Source of the DNA: DAHUYF01 sp963789275
GTDB taxonomy: Bacteria; Pseudomonadota; Alphaproteobacteria; ATCC43930; CGMCC-115725
NCBI GenBank assembly: GCA_963789275.1
Contig: CAWBKF010000009.1
Coordinates: 62,001-126,000, forward strand
DNA: 64,000 bases
Direction of reading: 5' to 3'
Shown: positions 35,885 to 44,139 of the stretch, one piece after another
Layout of the letters: the number at the start of each line of letters is the position of its first letter
Position numbering within the stretch: the stretch's first letter is position 1
The notes under the pieces: model-generated
What the model saw: only the letters and a program-made list of their open reading frames with translations
Told to the model about the DNA's origin: nothing
Database searches by the model: none
Translations under genes and position numbers: made by a program

Positions 35885-36737
35885 ATGAGCGACGGTTTCG
35901 ATCATTTCAGCGCGCGCGACTTCGAGCGTCTGGCGCGGTTCATCGAGGAAACAGCGGCATCAAGATGCCGCCCACCAAGCGCACCATGGTGGAAGGCCGG
36001 CTGCGCCGGCGCGTGCGCGCCATCGGCGCGACCAATCTGGACGATTACTGCCACTATCTGTTCGAACGCGACGGGCTGGAGCACGAGGCCGTCCACCTGA
36101 TCGATGCGGTCACCACCAACAAGACCGAGTTCTTTCGTGAACCGGATCATTTTCGTTTTCTCGCAAGCGAGGCCCTGCCCGCGCTGCTCTCCGCGCGCAG
36201 CGCCGGCAGGAAGCCTCGTCAAGGTCTGGAGCGCCGCCTGCTCGACCGGCGCCGAGCCCTATACGCTGGCCATGGTGCTGGCCGATCTCAGCGCCAAGCG
36301 CGGCGACTTCAGCTTCACATCCTGGCCACCGACATCTAGCACCGAGGTGCTCGAGGCGCGATCACCGCCATCTATCCCGAAGCGATGGTCGCACCGGTGC
36401 CGCTGGAGCTGCGGCGCCGTTACCTGCTGCGCTCGAAGGATCCGTCCCGCCGGCTGGTGCGCATCGTGCCCGAACTGCGCGCGCAGGTGCGGTTCGCCCG
36501 GCTCAACCTGATGGACGCCCGTATCCGGTCGACCGCGACATGGACGTCATCTTCTGCCGCAACATCCTGATCTATTTCGACAAGGCGACCCAGCAGGCGG
36601 TGCTGAGCGGCTGTGCGAGCATCTGCGGCCCGGCGGCTACCTGTTCCTCGGCCACTCGGAAACGCTCGCCGGGTTTCGACTTGCCGCTGGAACCGGTGGG
36701 CCCCACCGTGTTCCGCCGCGTCGCGGGTGATGCATGA
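35885..36737 (+). pseudogene. cheR: Chemotaxis methyltransferase CheR, several frameshifts
   Basis: CheR methylates receptor glutamates with SAM. The reconstructed protein starts at MSDGFDHFSARDFERLARFI (ATG 35885). It continues in other frames with GIKMPPTKRTMVEGRLRRRV, AVTTNKTEFFREPDHF, VWSAACSTGAEPYTLAMVLAD (SAM site), ITAIYPEAMVAPVPLELRRR and DVIFCRNILIYFDKATQQAV, ending EPVGPTVFRRV. Each is a standard CheR motif in the right order. Frame changes fall near 35960, 36210, 36325, 36370, 36530 and 36620. The stop overlaps the cheB start (ATGA). A short frame at 35686-35884 before it is not supported as a gene. Confidence 0.82.
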
Positions 36738-37829
36738 CGCGGGAAAATCCGCGTCCTGATCGTCGACGACTCGGCCTCGGTGCGCCAGACGCTGCGCGGA
36801 TATCCTTGGCGGCCGATCCCGAGATCGAGGTCATCGGCACGGCCTCCGATCCCTTCGTCGCGGCGCGCCGCATCCAGGACGAAGTTCCCGACGTCATCAC
36901 GCTCGACGTCGAGATGCCGCGCATGGACGGCATCACCTTCCTGCGCAAGATCATGGCGCAGCACCCGATCCCGGTGGTGATGTGCTCGACGCTGACCGAG
37001 GACGGCTCGGAGACACTGCTGCAGGCGCTCGAGGCCGGCGCGGTCGATGTCATCCTGAAGCCGCGCGTCGACACGCACGCAGTTCCTGCACGGAAGCGCA
37101 GCATGCGCATCTGCGACGTCGGTGAAGGCCGCAGCGCGGGCGCGCCTGCGGCGCATGCCGATGCCGCGGACGACCGCTCCGGCAGCATGCTCGTCGCAGC
37201 AGAAGCTGACCGCCGATGTCATCATGCCGCCGCCCGTCGCCCGGCACGCGATGGCGCGCACCACCGAAACGGTGGTCTGCATCGGCGCCTCGACCGGCGG
37301 CACCAGTCGCTGCGCGTCGTGCTGGAGGCGCTGCCGGCGGCAGCGCCCGGCATCGTCATCGTGCAGCACATGCCGGAGAAATTCACCGCCGCCTTCGCCC
37401 GGCGGCTCGACGGCCTCTGCCAATCGAGGTCAAGGAGGCCGCGGACGGCGATACCGTGCTGCGCGGCCGCGCCCTGATCGCGCCCGGCAACAGGCACATG
37501 CTGCTGCAACGCAGCGGCGCGCGCTATTACGTCGCGGTCAGGGACGGGCCGCTGGTCTCCCGCCACCGGCCGTCGGTGGACGTGCTGTTCCGCTCGGCGG
37601 CGCAATACGCCGGCGCCAATGCGCTCGGCATCATCATGACCGGCATGGGCGACGACGGCGCGCATGGCATGCTCGAAATGAAAAGGCCGGCGCGCTGACG
37701 ATCGCCCAGGACGAGGCGACCTGCGTGGTCTTCGGCATGCCGAAGGAAGCGATCGCGCTGGGCGGCGTCGACCGTGTATTGCCTCTGGACTTGCTTCCGG
37801 CGGAGATTATGCGGGCAGGCGCGCGATGA
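36734..37829 (+). pseudogene. cheB: Chemotaxis methylesterase/glutamine deamidase CheB, several frameshifts
   Basis: CheB removes receptor methyl groups when its receiver domain is phosphorylated. The reconstructed protein has VLIVDDSASVRQTLR at its start (split by a shift near 36750 and another near 36800), the phosphorylation site in TLDVEMPRMDGITFL, and VMCSTLTEDGSET. A linker is followed by the esterase domain with catalytic Ser in CIGASTGGT, His in VQHMPEKFTAAF and Asp in GMGDDGAHGM. Shifts also lie near 37085, 37300, 37420 and 37685. All catalytic residues survive. The stop overlaps cheD (ATGA), confirming the cheR-cheB-cheD order. Confidence 0.83.
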
Positions 37830-38290
37830 TTCCGCTTCGGGATTTGGCGCCGAGTATCGAGGCCGCCCTGCCGCATATTTTCCTGCCGTCGGAATCGCTC
37901 TGCTGCTCCCCGGAACCCATGGTGGTGACCACCGTGCTCGGCTCCTGCGTCGCGGTCTGTCTGTGGGATCGCGTCCGCGCGCGGGGCGCCATGAACCATT
38001 ACCTGCTGCCGCAGGGTGGTGCCGGCGATCGCAGCCTGCGCTACGGCATGGCGTCCATCGATCAACTGGTAGAGGGGATGGTCGCTCTCGGTTGCCGGAC
38101 CGCGACTCTCGAGGCCAAGATCTTCGGCGGCGCCACTGTTCTCTCTTTCGGCGACCCGCACAACAATGTCGGCACGAAGAACGTCGCCGCCGCCGTCGAG
38201 CGATTGAAACATCATGGCATCCCAATCAAGGCGCAACGGACTGGCGGCACGAGCGGCTTGTGGATTTTAGCTGTCGACCAATACCGGTGA
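37826..38290 (+). CDS. cheD: Chemoreceptor glutamine deamidase CheD
   Basis: CheD deamidates specific glutamines of receptors to glutamate. The 154-residue protein has the catalytic set in LGSCVAVCLWD and MNHYLLP: C41, H58 and T35. The spacings (six and seventeen residues from the cysteine) equal those of the Thermotoga enzyme's T21, C27 and H44. EAKIFGGATVLSF and NVGTKNVAAAVERL complete the signature. It is intact and overlaps the cheB stop. There is no cheC in the window to inhibit it. It converges on the MCP-like gene pair. Confidence 0.92.
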   Translation: MIPLRDLAPSIEAALPHIFLPSESLCCSPEPMVVTTVLGSCVAVCLWDRVRARGAMNHYLLPQGGAGDRSLRYGMASIDQLVEGMVALGCRTATLEAKIFGGATVLSFGDPHNNVGTKNVAAAVERLKHHGIPIKAQRTGGTSGLWILAVDQYR

Positions 38291-38334
38291 TGTGCTGACC
38301 CGCTCGCTGGGCGCTTGAGACGCGGGACTGGCGA

Positions 38335-39063
38335 TCAGAACAGAAAGTCTTCCGCGACCGGCGCGGTATCGCGTATTGGCGCTGCGGAAGCCGCCGGTCG
38401 CCCACTGTCTCTGCTGTCGAACCGCTGATGGATATCGCGCTCGGCAGCCATGGTGTACTGGCCCTTGGTGAAGGTCTGCACGCGGTCCCTGACGATGTTG
38501 TCCTGCTCTGTCGCGTCCCCCCGGTCGCTGATGGCGTCAAGCCGCTCGCGGGCGGCGCGCAGAACCTGCGCTACCTGATCATGCGTCGCGAGGTAGTCGG
38601 CAGTATCCATCAGCAGTCGGCCGACCTGACCGCCATCCTTTGACAGCGCGGCCAGCGCCTGGCTCAATCGGGTGCCGCCCGCCTGGAAGCTCTGCAGCGA
38701 GCGAGCCATCTCCTGTTCCAGGCTGCCGATCCTCTCCACCCCCTGATTGACACGCTCGGAGGCGAGATTCCCGGCCGCGGAGACGACCTCCTGCACCGCC
38801 GCCATCAGGGCTCCAGCGTCGGCGAGGATCTGCTGGGCATAGCCGCGCAGCTCGCGCGCGATGACGCGCAGCGTGTCGCCCTCGAAACCGAGCCGGCCGC
38901 ACTTCAGTGCCATGTTCAAGCCCACGAGACGCATGTCGACTTCGATATCCCGGACGGAGTTCACCCGTTGCAGCAGCTCGTTGAGTGAGGCGGTCACGTT
39001 CTTGATGACATGATCGACATCCGACCGCGCCGTCTGACACTTCTGGACGAGCGCGTCGGTCAT
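38335..39063 (-). CDS. C-terminal half of an MCP-like/chemotaxis helical protein
   Basis: The 242-residue helical protein includes RDIEVDMRLVGLNMALKCGR, followed by LGFEGDTLRVIARELRGYAQ. This is the pattern of soluble MCP-signalling-domain tips, where LLALNAAIEAAR and VVADEVRxLA are replaced by related sequence. Its ATG overlaps the stop of the upstream gene (ATGA), but reading back one frame gives EEIEAKLRMTDALVQK across the join. I therefore think this and the 360-residue upstream piece are one protein of about 580 residues, split by a one-base deletion near 39077. The C-terminus (AAPIRDTAPVAEDFLF) is short, with no methylation motif. It probably signals into the adjacent che system. Confidence 0.65.
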   Translation of the reverse strand: MTDALVQKCQTARSDVDHVIKNVTASLNELLQRVNSVRDIEVDMRLVGLNMALKCGRLGFEGDTLRVIARELRGYAQQILADAGALMAAVQEVVSAAGNLASERVNQGVERIGSLEQEMARSLQSFQAGGTRLSQALAALSKDGGQVGRLLMDTADYLATHDQVAQVLRAARERLDAISDRGDATEQDNIVRDRVQTFTKGQYTMAAERDIHQRFDSRDSGRPAASAAPIRDTAPVAEDFLF

Positions 39064-40100
39064 TCTGAGCTTGGCCTCGATTCTTCCAGGAACGATCCGC
39101 TTCCCTTCTCGGCGGTGCCATACATCTCATTGCCGAGCGTCACCATCGCCGAGGCGTCTTGCGCGAGCGTCTTCAGCGAGCCAGTGATGCGGTTGATCTC
39201 GCCCTCATAGTCGCTCGCCGCGTGCGACAGCTGCGCTGATTGAAGTCGGGACACGCCGGCAGCGACCGCTTCCTTTTGATCCATGGTGAGCGACGCGCTC
39301 CACGACCCTCCCGCGACCCGGCTCGAGTCGCTGGACGACAACCCTTGGTCGAGGAGCGTGAGGGCATGGCCGACATGCTCGGTGCGCTGGCGCGTGATGT
39401 CGCTGATCTGCAGCGCCATCACCGCCGCGCTGACCGCCCGGCTGATCTGCGTCGAACGGTTGCCGATCTCGACGGCCGCGTCGGCGGCTTTCTCGCGGCG
39501 GGAATCGACGGCCGCAAGGCTGGCGTCCAGCTGCTGCGCCACCGAATGCAGCATCTCGCGATGCTCGCTCTCGAACGCGGCCTGGGTCGCCGATGCCGAG
39601 CGCAGGAGCGTGGTGAGCGCCTGGTACTCGCGCGCGTACTCCGCGATCGTCGCCCCCACCGTCTTGGTGAGGCGCGCGACCTCGCGGGTGAAGATGGAGA
39701 AATCCTCGTGGCGCGAATCGATGCCGGCGGCGGCGATCTGCGCGTTCACCGCCAGGATCGCGATGACGCTGACGGTCTTGCGCAGATGATCGATGCGGAA
39801 GCCGACATCCTGGTTCAGGGTCAGGAGCTGCGTCAGCGCGGCGCGTTCCCCAACCAGGGCATCGCCCATCGTCGAGACGTCCCGGGCGACCCGTCGCAGC
39901 GTTTCCGCGGCCTCGCGAAGATCACCCTTCTCGAGCTCCGGAGGCAGGCCGCCGAACGTCGCGGTCAGCGTGGCGAAGGTGGTGACCGCCTCGCCCAGGC
40001 GGTCGCCGACGGTGAGGAAGGTGCCGTCGGCCTCCTTGAACAGATTGGCGAACGAGCCCGTTATGTCGCGCAGGCCATCGGTGATCGCGTGCGCGCTCAT
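39060..40100 (-). CDS. N-terminal half of an MCP-like/chemotaxis helical protein
   Basis: The 346-residue protein is almost all helix, with no signal peptide or membrane segment. Motifs include RKTVSVIAILAVNAQIAAAG, then EDFSIFTREVARLTKTVG, a variant of the MCP tip (LNAxIEAARAGExGxGFxVVAxEVR) in which the central residues are changed. A second tip-like motif lies in the following gene, so the joined protein would hold two such hairpins. The ATG at 40100 is preferred over a GTG at 40142 because the natural start MSAHAITDGLRDITGSF fits. A one-base change near 39077 would join it to the next gene. The role is inferred from motifs and location opposite cheD. Confidence 0.65.
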   Translation of the reverse strand: MSAHAITDGLRDITGSFANLFKEADGTFLTVGDRLGEAVTTFATLTATFGGLPPELEKGDLREAAETLRRVARDVSTMGDALVGERAALTQLLTLNQDVGFRIDHLRKTVSVIAILAVNAQIAAAGIDSRHEDFSIFTREVARLTKTVGATIAEYAREYQALTTLLRSASATQAAFESEHREMLHSVAQQLDASLAAVDSRREKAADAAVEIGNRSTQISRAVSAAVMALQISDITRQRTEHVGHALTLLDQGLSSSDSSRVAGGSWSASLTMDQKEAVAAGVSRLQSAQLSHAASDYEGEINRITGSLKTLAQDASAMVTLGNEMYGTAEKGSGSFLEESRPSSE

Positions 40101-40265
40101 GAAGTCCTGGGCTACTCCCGAAGGAAACGGCGCCGGGTCCACCGGCGCCGGCGTCGACGATCACCGGCAAGACCGTATCAGCCAAGAATGTCCAGACCGT
40201 TAAGCATGAGGCGGCACGCGACGCCGGCGACCTACTCCAGATTAGGTGCCGTCATACCAGCGCAT

Positions 40266-41145
40266 TCATTCCGGCCAGCGCCGATGCACCCAGAACCAAT
40301 GGTCGGGCCGCTCGCGGATCCAGCGCTCCAGCACCTGGTTGACCTGGGTCATCAGCGCCAGCGCGTCGGCTGTGTCATCGCCGTCGCGCCGCCACGCCAG
40401 CGGCGCCTCGGCGGTGATGCGGAAGCGGGCGCGCGCCAACCGGTCGACGCGCACCGGGACGACCGCGCAGTCGAAGCGCAGCGCGAAGACGGCGAGGCTC
40501 TGCTCGGTCATGGCGTCGCGGCCGAAGAACGGCACGGCGATGCCGTCATTCTTCTTCTGGTCGACCAGCAGCGCGATATGCCGCCCGCTCTTCATCGCCG
40601 CCAGCATGCGCCGCGCCCCGGCGCTGCCCTTGGCGGCGAGCTCGGATGCCGACGATGCTGCGCGAATGGGTGATGAGCTGGTCGACGATCGGGTTGTTGG
40701 CGGCGCGGTACATCTCCACCACCTCGAGCCCGGCCTGCGTCACCGCGAGCGTCGCCACCTCCCAATTGCCGAAATGGCCGGAGAAGAAGATGGCGCGCTT
40801 TCCTGGCGCGGCTTGGTCGCGGATGTGCTCGGCGCCGACGATCTCGATGCGGCCGCCGCGCTCATAGGCGCGGTACTTGGCGAGATGCGGGTACTCGGCG
40901 ATGACGCGGCCGAGATTGTCCCACATGCCGGCGACGATCCGCTTGCCCTCGGCCTCGCCGATCTCCGGCAGCGCGCGGCGCAGATTCCGCAGCGCGCGCC
41001 GGCTGATGGCGAGATGCGGGCCGATGCTGCGCGCAAGCCGGCCGCCCAGCGCCGAGGCGGCGTCGAGCGGCAGCAGGCGGAAGGCGGCATAGAGCAGCAC
41101 CGCGCCCGCGCCCTCGACGAGATGCTGCAGCCGCCGCTTAAGCAC
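40266..41145 (-). pseudogene. LpxL/HtrB-type lipid A acyltransferase, one frameshift
   Basis: The enzyme adds a secondary acyl chain to lipid A at the inner membrane. It starts at the GTG at 41145, which overlaps the lpxK stop. The N-terminal hydrophobic segment is GAVLLYAAFRLLPLDAASAL. The catalytic H(x)4D-like motif is SGHFGNWEVATLA, and RAANNPIVDQLI follows. The second half (MLAAMKSGRHIALLVDQKKN to HWFWVHRRWPE) is in another frame, joined near 40645. The DQKKND and WFWVHRRW motifs are typical of LpxL/HtrB. All key residues are kept, so an isolated indel error is likely. It is last in the msbA-DUF374-waaA-lpxK-lpxL group. Confidence 0.85.
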
Positions 41146-42113
41146 CGACCGCGCGCTCCAGCAGGGCATCGAGTGCCGCCGCATCCTCCCACGCGACCCT
41201 CACCTCGAGCACGGCGACGCGCGCCCGCCACGGCGCGGGCAGCCGCACGCGATCCTTGGCAGTGGTGACCAACAGCGCGCCAGTCGCCGCCGCTTCCGCC
41301 TCGAGCCGCTCGAGCTCGCCCTCGCGGTAGCGATGGTGGTCGGCAAAGCCGTGGCGTGCGACGAGAACGCCGCCGGCAGAGACAAGGCTCGCGAAGAATT
41401 TTTCCGGCCGGCCGATGCCGGCAAACGCGACCAGCTTCCGGCCCGTGACATCGCCGCTTATTTTCCGCCGCGAGCCGCGCCCGCAGCACCGTCTTCCCGG
41501 CGAGCAACGACGCGATCCCGGCGGTGTCCTCGCCCATCAGCACCACCGCCGACGATCGCGCCAACCCGGCCGCCAGGCGCTCGCGCAGCGGTCCCGCCGG
41601 CAGCACGCGGCGATTTCCGAAGCCGTAGCCGCCATCGACCACCAGCAGCGACAGCGTCTTGGCGAGGCGCGGGTTCTGCAGACCGTCATCGAGCAGCAGC
41701 AGCTTTGCCCCGGCGGCAATCGCCGTCTGCGCGCCGGCGACGCGGTCGCGCGCCACCCAGCAGCGCGCCGCCGCAGCCAGCAGCAAGGGCTCGTCACCCA
41801 CCTCCGCCGCGCTGTGGCGCGCGGGATCGACCGCGACGGGGCCGGCGAGGCTGCCGCCATAGCCGCGGCTGAGGATGTGCACCGGGCGCCCGCGCGCCTG
41901 GAGCCGCCGGGCGAGCGACAGCGCCACCGGCGTCTTGCCGGCGCCGCCCGCTACCAGATTGCCGACGCAGATCACCGGCACCGGCGCTTGCCAGGGACGC
42001 GTAAAGTGCTGGCGCGCCGCGGCGCCTTGCGCATAAACCCAGGCCAGCGGCTGCAGCAGAGAGGAGATCAGCCCCCGCCGCGCCCAGAACTCAGGCGTAG
42101 GCGGAGCTGGCAT
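41138..42113 (-). pseudogene. lpxK: Tetraacyldisaccharide 4'-kinase LpxK, one frameshift
   Basis: LpxK phosphorylates the 4' position of the lipid A disaccharide. The start is MPAPPTPEFWARRGLISSLL (ATG 42113), followed by a membrane-associated helix, the Walker A VGNLVAGGAGKTP (50-62), ILSRGYGG, VGDEPLLLA and LLLDDGLQNP. The frame shifts near 41462, after LRARLAAE. In the other frame it continues SGDVTGRKLVAFAGIGRPEK, then FFASL, and ends ALDALLERAVGA with a TAA at 41138-41140. Both halves match the family. LpxK is essential in most Gram-negative bacteria that keep lipid A, so the shift is probably an error. It overlaps waaA by 23 bases. Confidence 0.87.
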
Positions 42114-43389
42114 GCGGCGTCAGCCGGTCGAGCCAGGGCGCGATGCGCTCCATCACCGCTTCGAGCACGGCACGGTTATCGGCCGCGACTTCGAGCCCGG
42201 CGGCGGCGCGCCGCGCGCGTTCGGCCGGATCGGCGAGCAGCCGCGCCACCGCCACGGCGAGCGCATCGGCGTCGCGCACCGCGAGGGCAGCGCCGGCGGC
42301 GGCGAGGTCGCGGGCGATCGCGGCGCAATTGCTCATATCGGGCCCGTGCAGCACCGCGCAATCGAGCAGCGCCGCCTCGAGCGGGTTGTGGCCACCGCGC
42401 GGCACCAGCGAGCCGCCGACGAAGGCAATGCCGGCGAGGCGATAGAACAGGCCGAGCTCGCCCAGCGTGTCGCCGAGATAGATGTCGGTGTCCGGCGCGA
42501 TTTCTTCGGCAAGCGAGCGCCGCGCCACGCGCAGGCCCTCGCCGCCGAGCAGCGCCGCCACCGCGCTGGCGCGCGCAGGATGGCGCGGCACGATGACGGT
42601 GAGGAGGTCGGGCCAGCGCTGCTTCAAGGCGCGATGCGCCGCCGCCGCCGCCTGCTCCTCGCCCTCATGGGTGCTGGCGGCAAGCCAGAGCGGCCGTCCC
42701 GCCGCCTGCTGCGCGAGCTTCGCCAGCTCCGCTGCGCTCGCTGGCAGCGGCCCCGCCGCGGCTTTGAGGTTGCCGACGCAGAGCGCGCGCCTTGCGCCGA
42801 GTTGGCGCAGCCGCTCGGCCTGCACCACATCCTGGGCGAGGCAGAGATCGAAGGCGCCGATCACCGGCGCGATCAGCTTGGGCCAACGTCGCCAGCCATC
42901 GAAGGATTGCTGCGACATGCGCGCATTGACCAGCAGCAGCGGGATGTCGCGTGCCGCCGCGGCGGTGATGAGGTTGGGCCAGAGCTCGGATTCGACCCAG
43001 AGCGCGAGGTCGGGCTGCCAATGCTCGAGGAAGCGCCGGACATAGCTCGGACGGTCTACCGGCACGTATTGATGGAAGGCGCGGCCCGGCGGCAGCCGCG
43101 AGGCAAGCATCCGCGCCGAGCTGACGGTGCCGGTCGTGACCAGCACCGAGACGGCCGGGCGCTCGACGGTCAGCGCCTCGATCAGCGCCAGCATCGACAC
43201 CGCCTCGCCGATGCTCGCCGCATGCACCCAGACCAGCGCGCCCTCGGGCCGCGCCAGGCTCGTCTTGCCGCGCCGTTCGCCGAAGCGCGCGCCATCCTCC
43301 TTGCCGCGCGCCAGCCGGCGGATGAGATAGAGGCTCACCAGCGGCCCCAGCAGCGTGGTCAGCGCGCGATAGAGCCGGAGCGCGTTCAT
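42091..43389 (-). CDS. waaA: 3-deoxy-D-manno-octulosonic acid transferase WaaA
   Basis: WaaA adds Kdo residue(s) to the lipid A precursor at the inner membrane. The 432-residue GT30 enzyme has an N-terminal membrane-anchoring helix (LGPLVSLYLIRRLARGKED). WVHAASIGEAVSMLALIEAL holds the catalytic glutamate, followed by TTGTVSSARMLASRLP, ALWVESELWPN, LVNARMSQQSF, ASTHEGEE and VGGSLVPRGGHNPLEAA (the C-terminal donor site). The ATG at 43389 overlaps the stop of the DUF374 gene (ATGA). It is normal in length and intact. The number of Kdo units cannot be told from sequence. Confidence 0.94.
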   Translation of the reverse strand: MNALRLYRALTTLLGPLVSLYLIRRLARGKEDGARFGERRGKTSLARPEGALVWVHAASIGEAVSMLALIEALTVERPAVSVLVTTGTVSSARMLASRLPPGRAFHQYVPVDRPSYVRRFLEHWQPDLALWVESELWPNLITAAAARDIPLLLVNARMSQQSFDGWRRWPKLIAPVIGAFDLCLAQDVVQAERLRQLGARRALCVGNLKAAAGPLPASAAELAKLAQQAAGRPLWLAASTHEGEEQAAAAAHRALKQRWPDLLTVIVPRHPARASAVAALLGGEGLRVARRSLAEEIAPDTDIYLGDTLGELGLFYRLAGIAFVGGSLVPRGGHNPLEAALLDCAVLHGPDMSNCAAIARDLAAAGAALAVRDADALAVAVARLLADPAERARRAAAGLEVAADNRAVLEAVMERIAPWLDRLTPHASSAYA

Positions 43390-44135
43390 CGGCCGCCGCC
43401 CGGCGCGGCGCGGCGCAGCGCGCGCAGATCGTCGCGACCCAGCGTCCCCGGCGCCGTCGCCGCGCGACCGACGCGACGATCGGCTTCGGCAGTCTGCGCG
43501 ATCATCCGCTCCTCGATCAGCCGCCGCCAGCGCTCGCCGCCCGCGGCGTCGAGCTCGGCCGGAACCTCGATCGGCTCGCCCCAGAGATAGACGCCGCGCG
43601 TCCACGGGAAGGGCAGGTGGAAGCGGTCCCAGCTCGCCAGGATGCGCCGTCCGGCGGTCGCATAGGTGATCGGGATCACCGGCGCGCGCGCCAGCCTCGC
43701 GGCGGCGACGATGCCGCCGGTGGCGCGCATCGCGGGTCCGTTGGGCCCGTCCGGGGTGATGCCGACGCAATCGCCGTGCTTGACGTGGCGCACCATCGCG
43801 CGCAGCGCCGCGCCGCCGCCGGCATTGGACGAGCCCGCGATGGAATCGATGCCGAAATAGCGCACGGCGTCGGCGATGATGCGGCCGTCGCGATGGCCGG
43901 AGATCAGCATGTGCATCGGCGCCAGGTTCTGCCAGGCCATCGGGATCATCAGCAGCCGCCCGTGCCAGAAGGCGAGGATGAATGGCTTGCCCGCGGCGGC
44001 GAGGCGGCGCGGGATCTCGGCGCCGTCCACCGTCCAGCGCCCGGTCCAATAGACGAAGCGGATATAGAGATGGATGAGCCAGCAGGAGAGCCGCCGCAGG
44101 GCCTCTGACCGCAGCACACGCTTGCCGGGTGCCAT
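43386..44135 (-). CDS. DUF374 lysophospholipid acyltransferase-like protein
   Basis: The 249-residue protein has the domain found beside waaA in many alphaproteobacteria. Its lysophospholipid-acyltransferase-like motif is ILAFWHGRLLMIPMAW, then HMLISGHRDGRIIADAV, GITPDGPNGPAM and VIPITYATAGRRI. The FWHGRLL and PDGPNGP motifs match the DUF374 family, thought to act on a late lipid A intermediate; the reaction is unproven. A hydrophobic N-terminal segment (CWLIHLYIRFVYWTG) places it at the inner membrane. It follows msbA by four bases and overlaps waaA. Confidence 0.85.
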   Translation of the reverse strand: MAPGKRVLRSEALRRLSCWLIHLYIRFVYWTGRWTVDGAEIPRRLAAAGKPFILAFWHGRLLMIPMAWQNLAPMHMLISGHRDGRIIADAVRYFGIDSIAGSSNAGGGAALRAMVRHVKHGDCVGITPDGPNGPAMRATGGIVAAARLARAPVIPITYATAGRRILASWDRFHLPFPWTRGVYLWGEPIEVPAELDAAGGERWRRLIEERMIAQTAEADRRVGRAATAPGTLGRDDLRALRRAAPGGGR

Positions 44136-44139
44136 GCCC

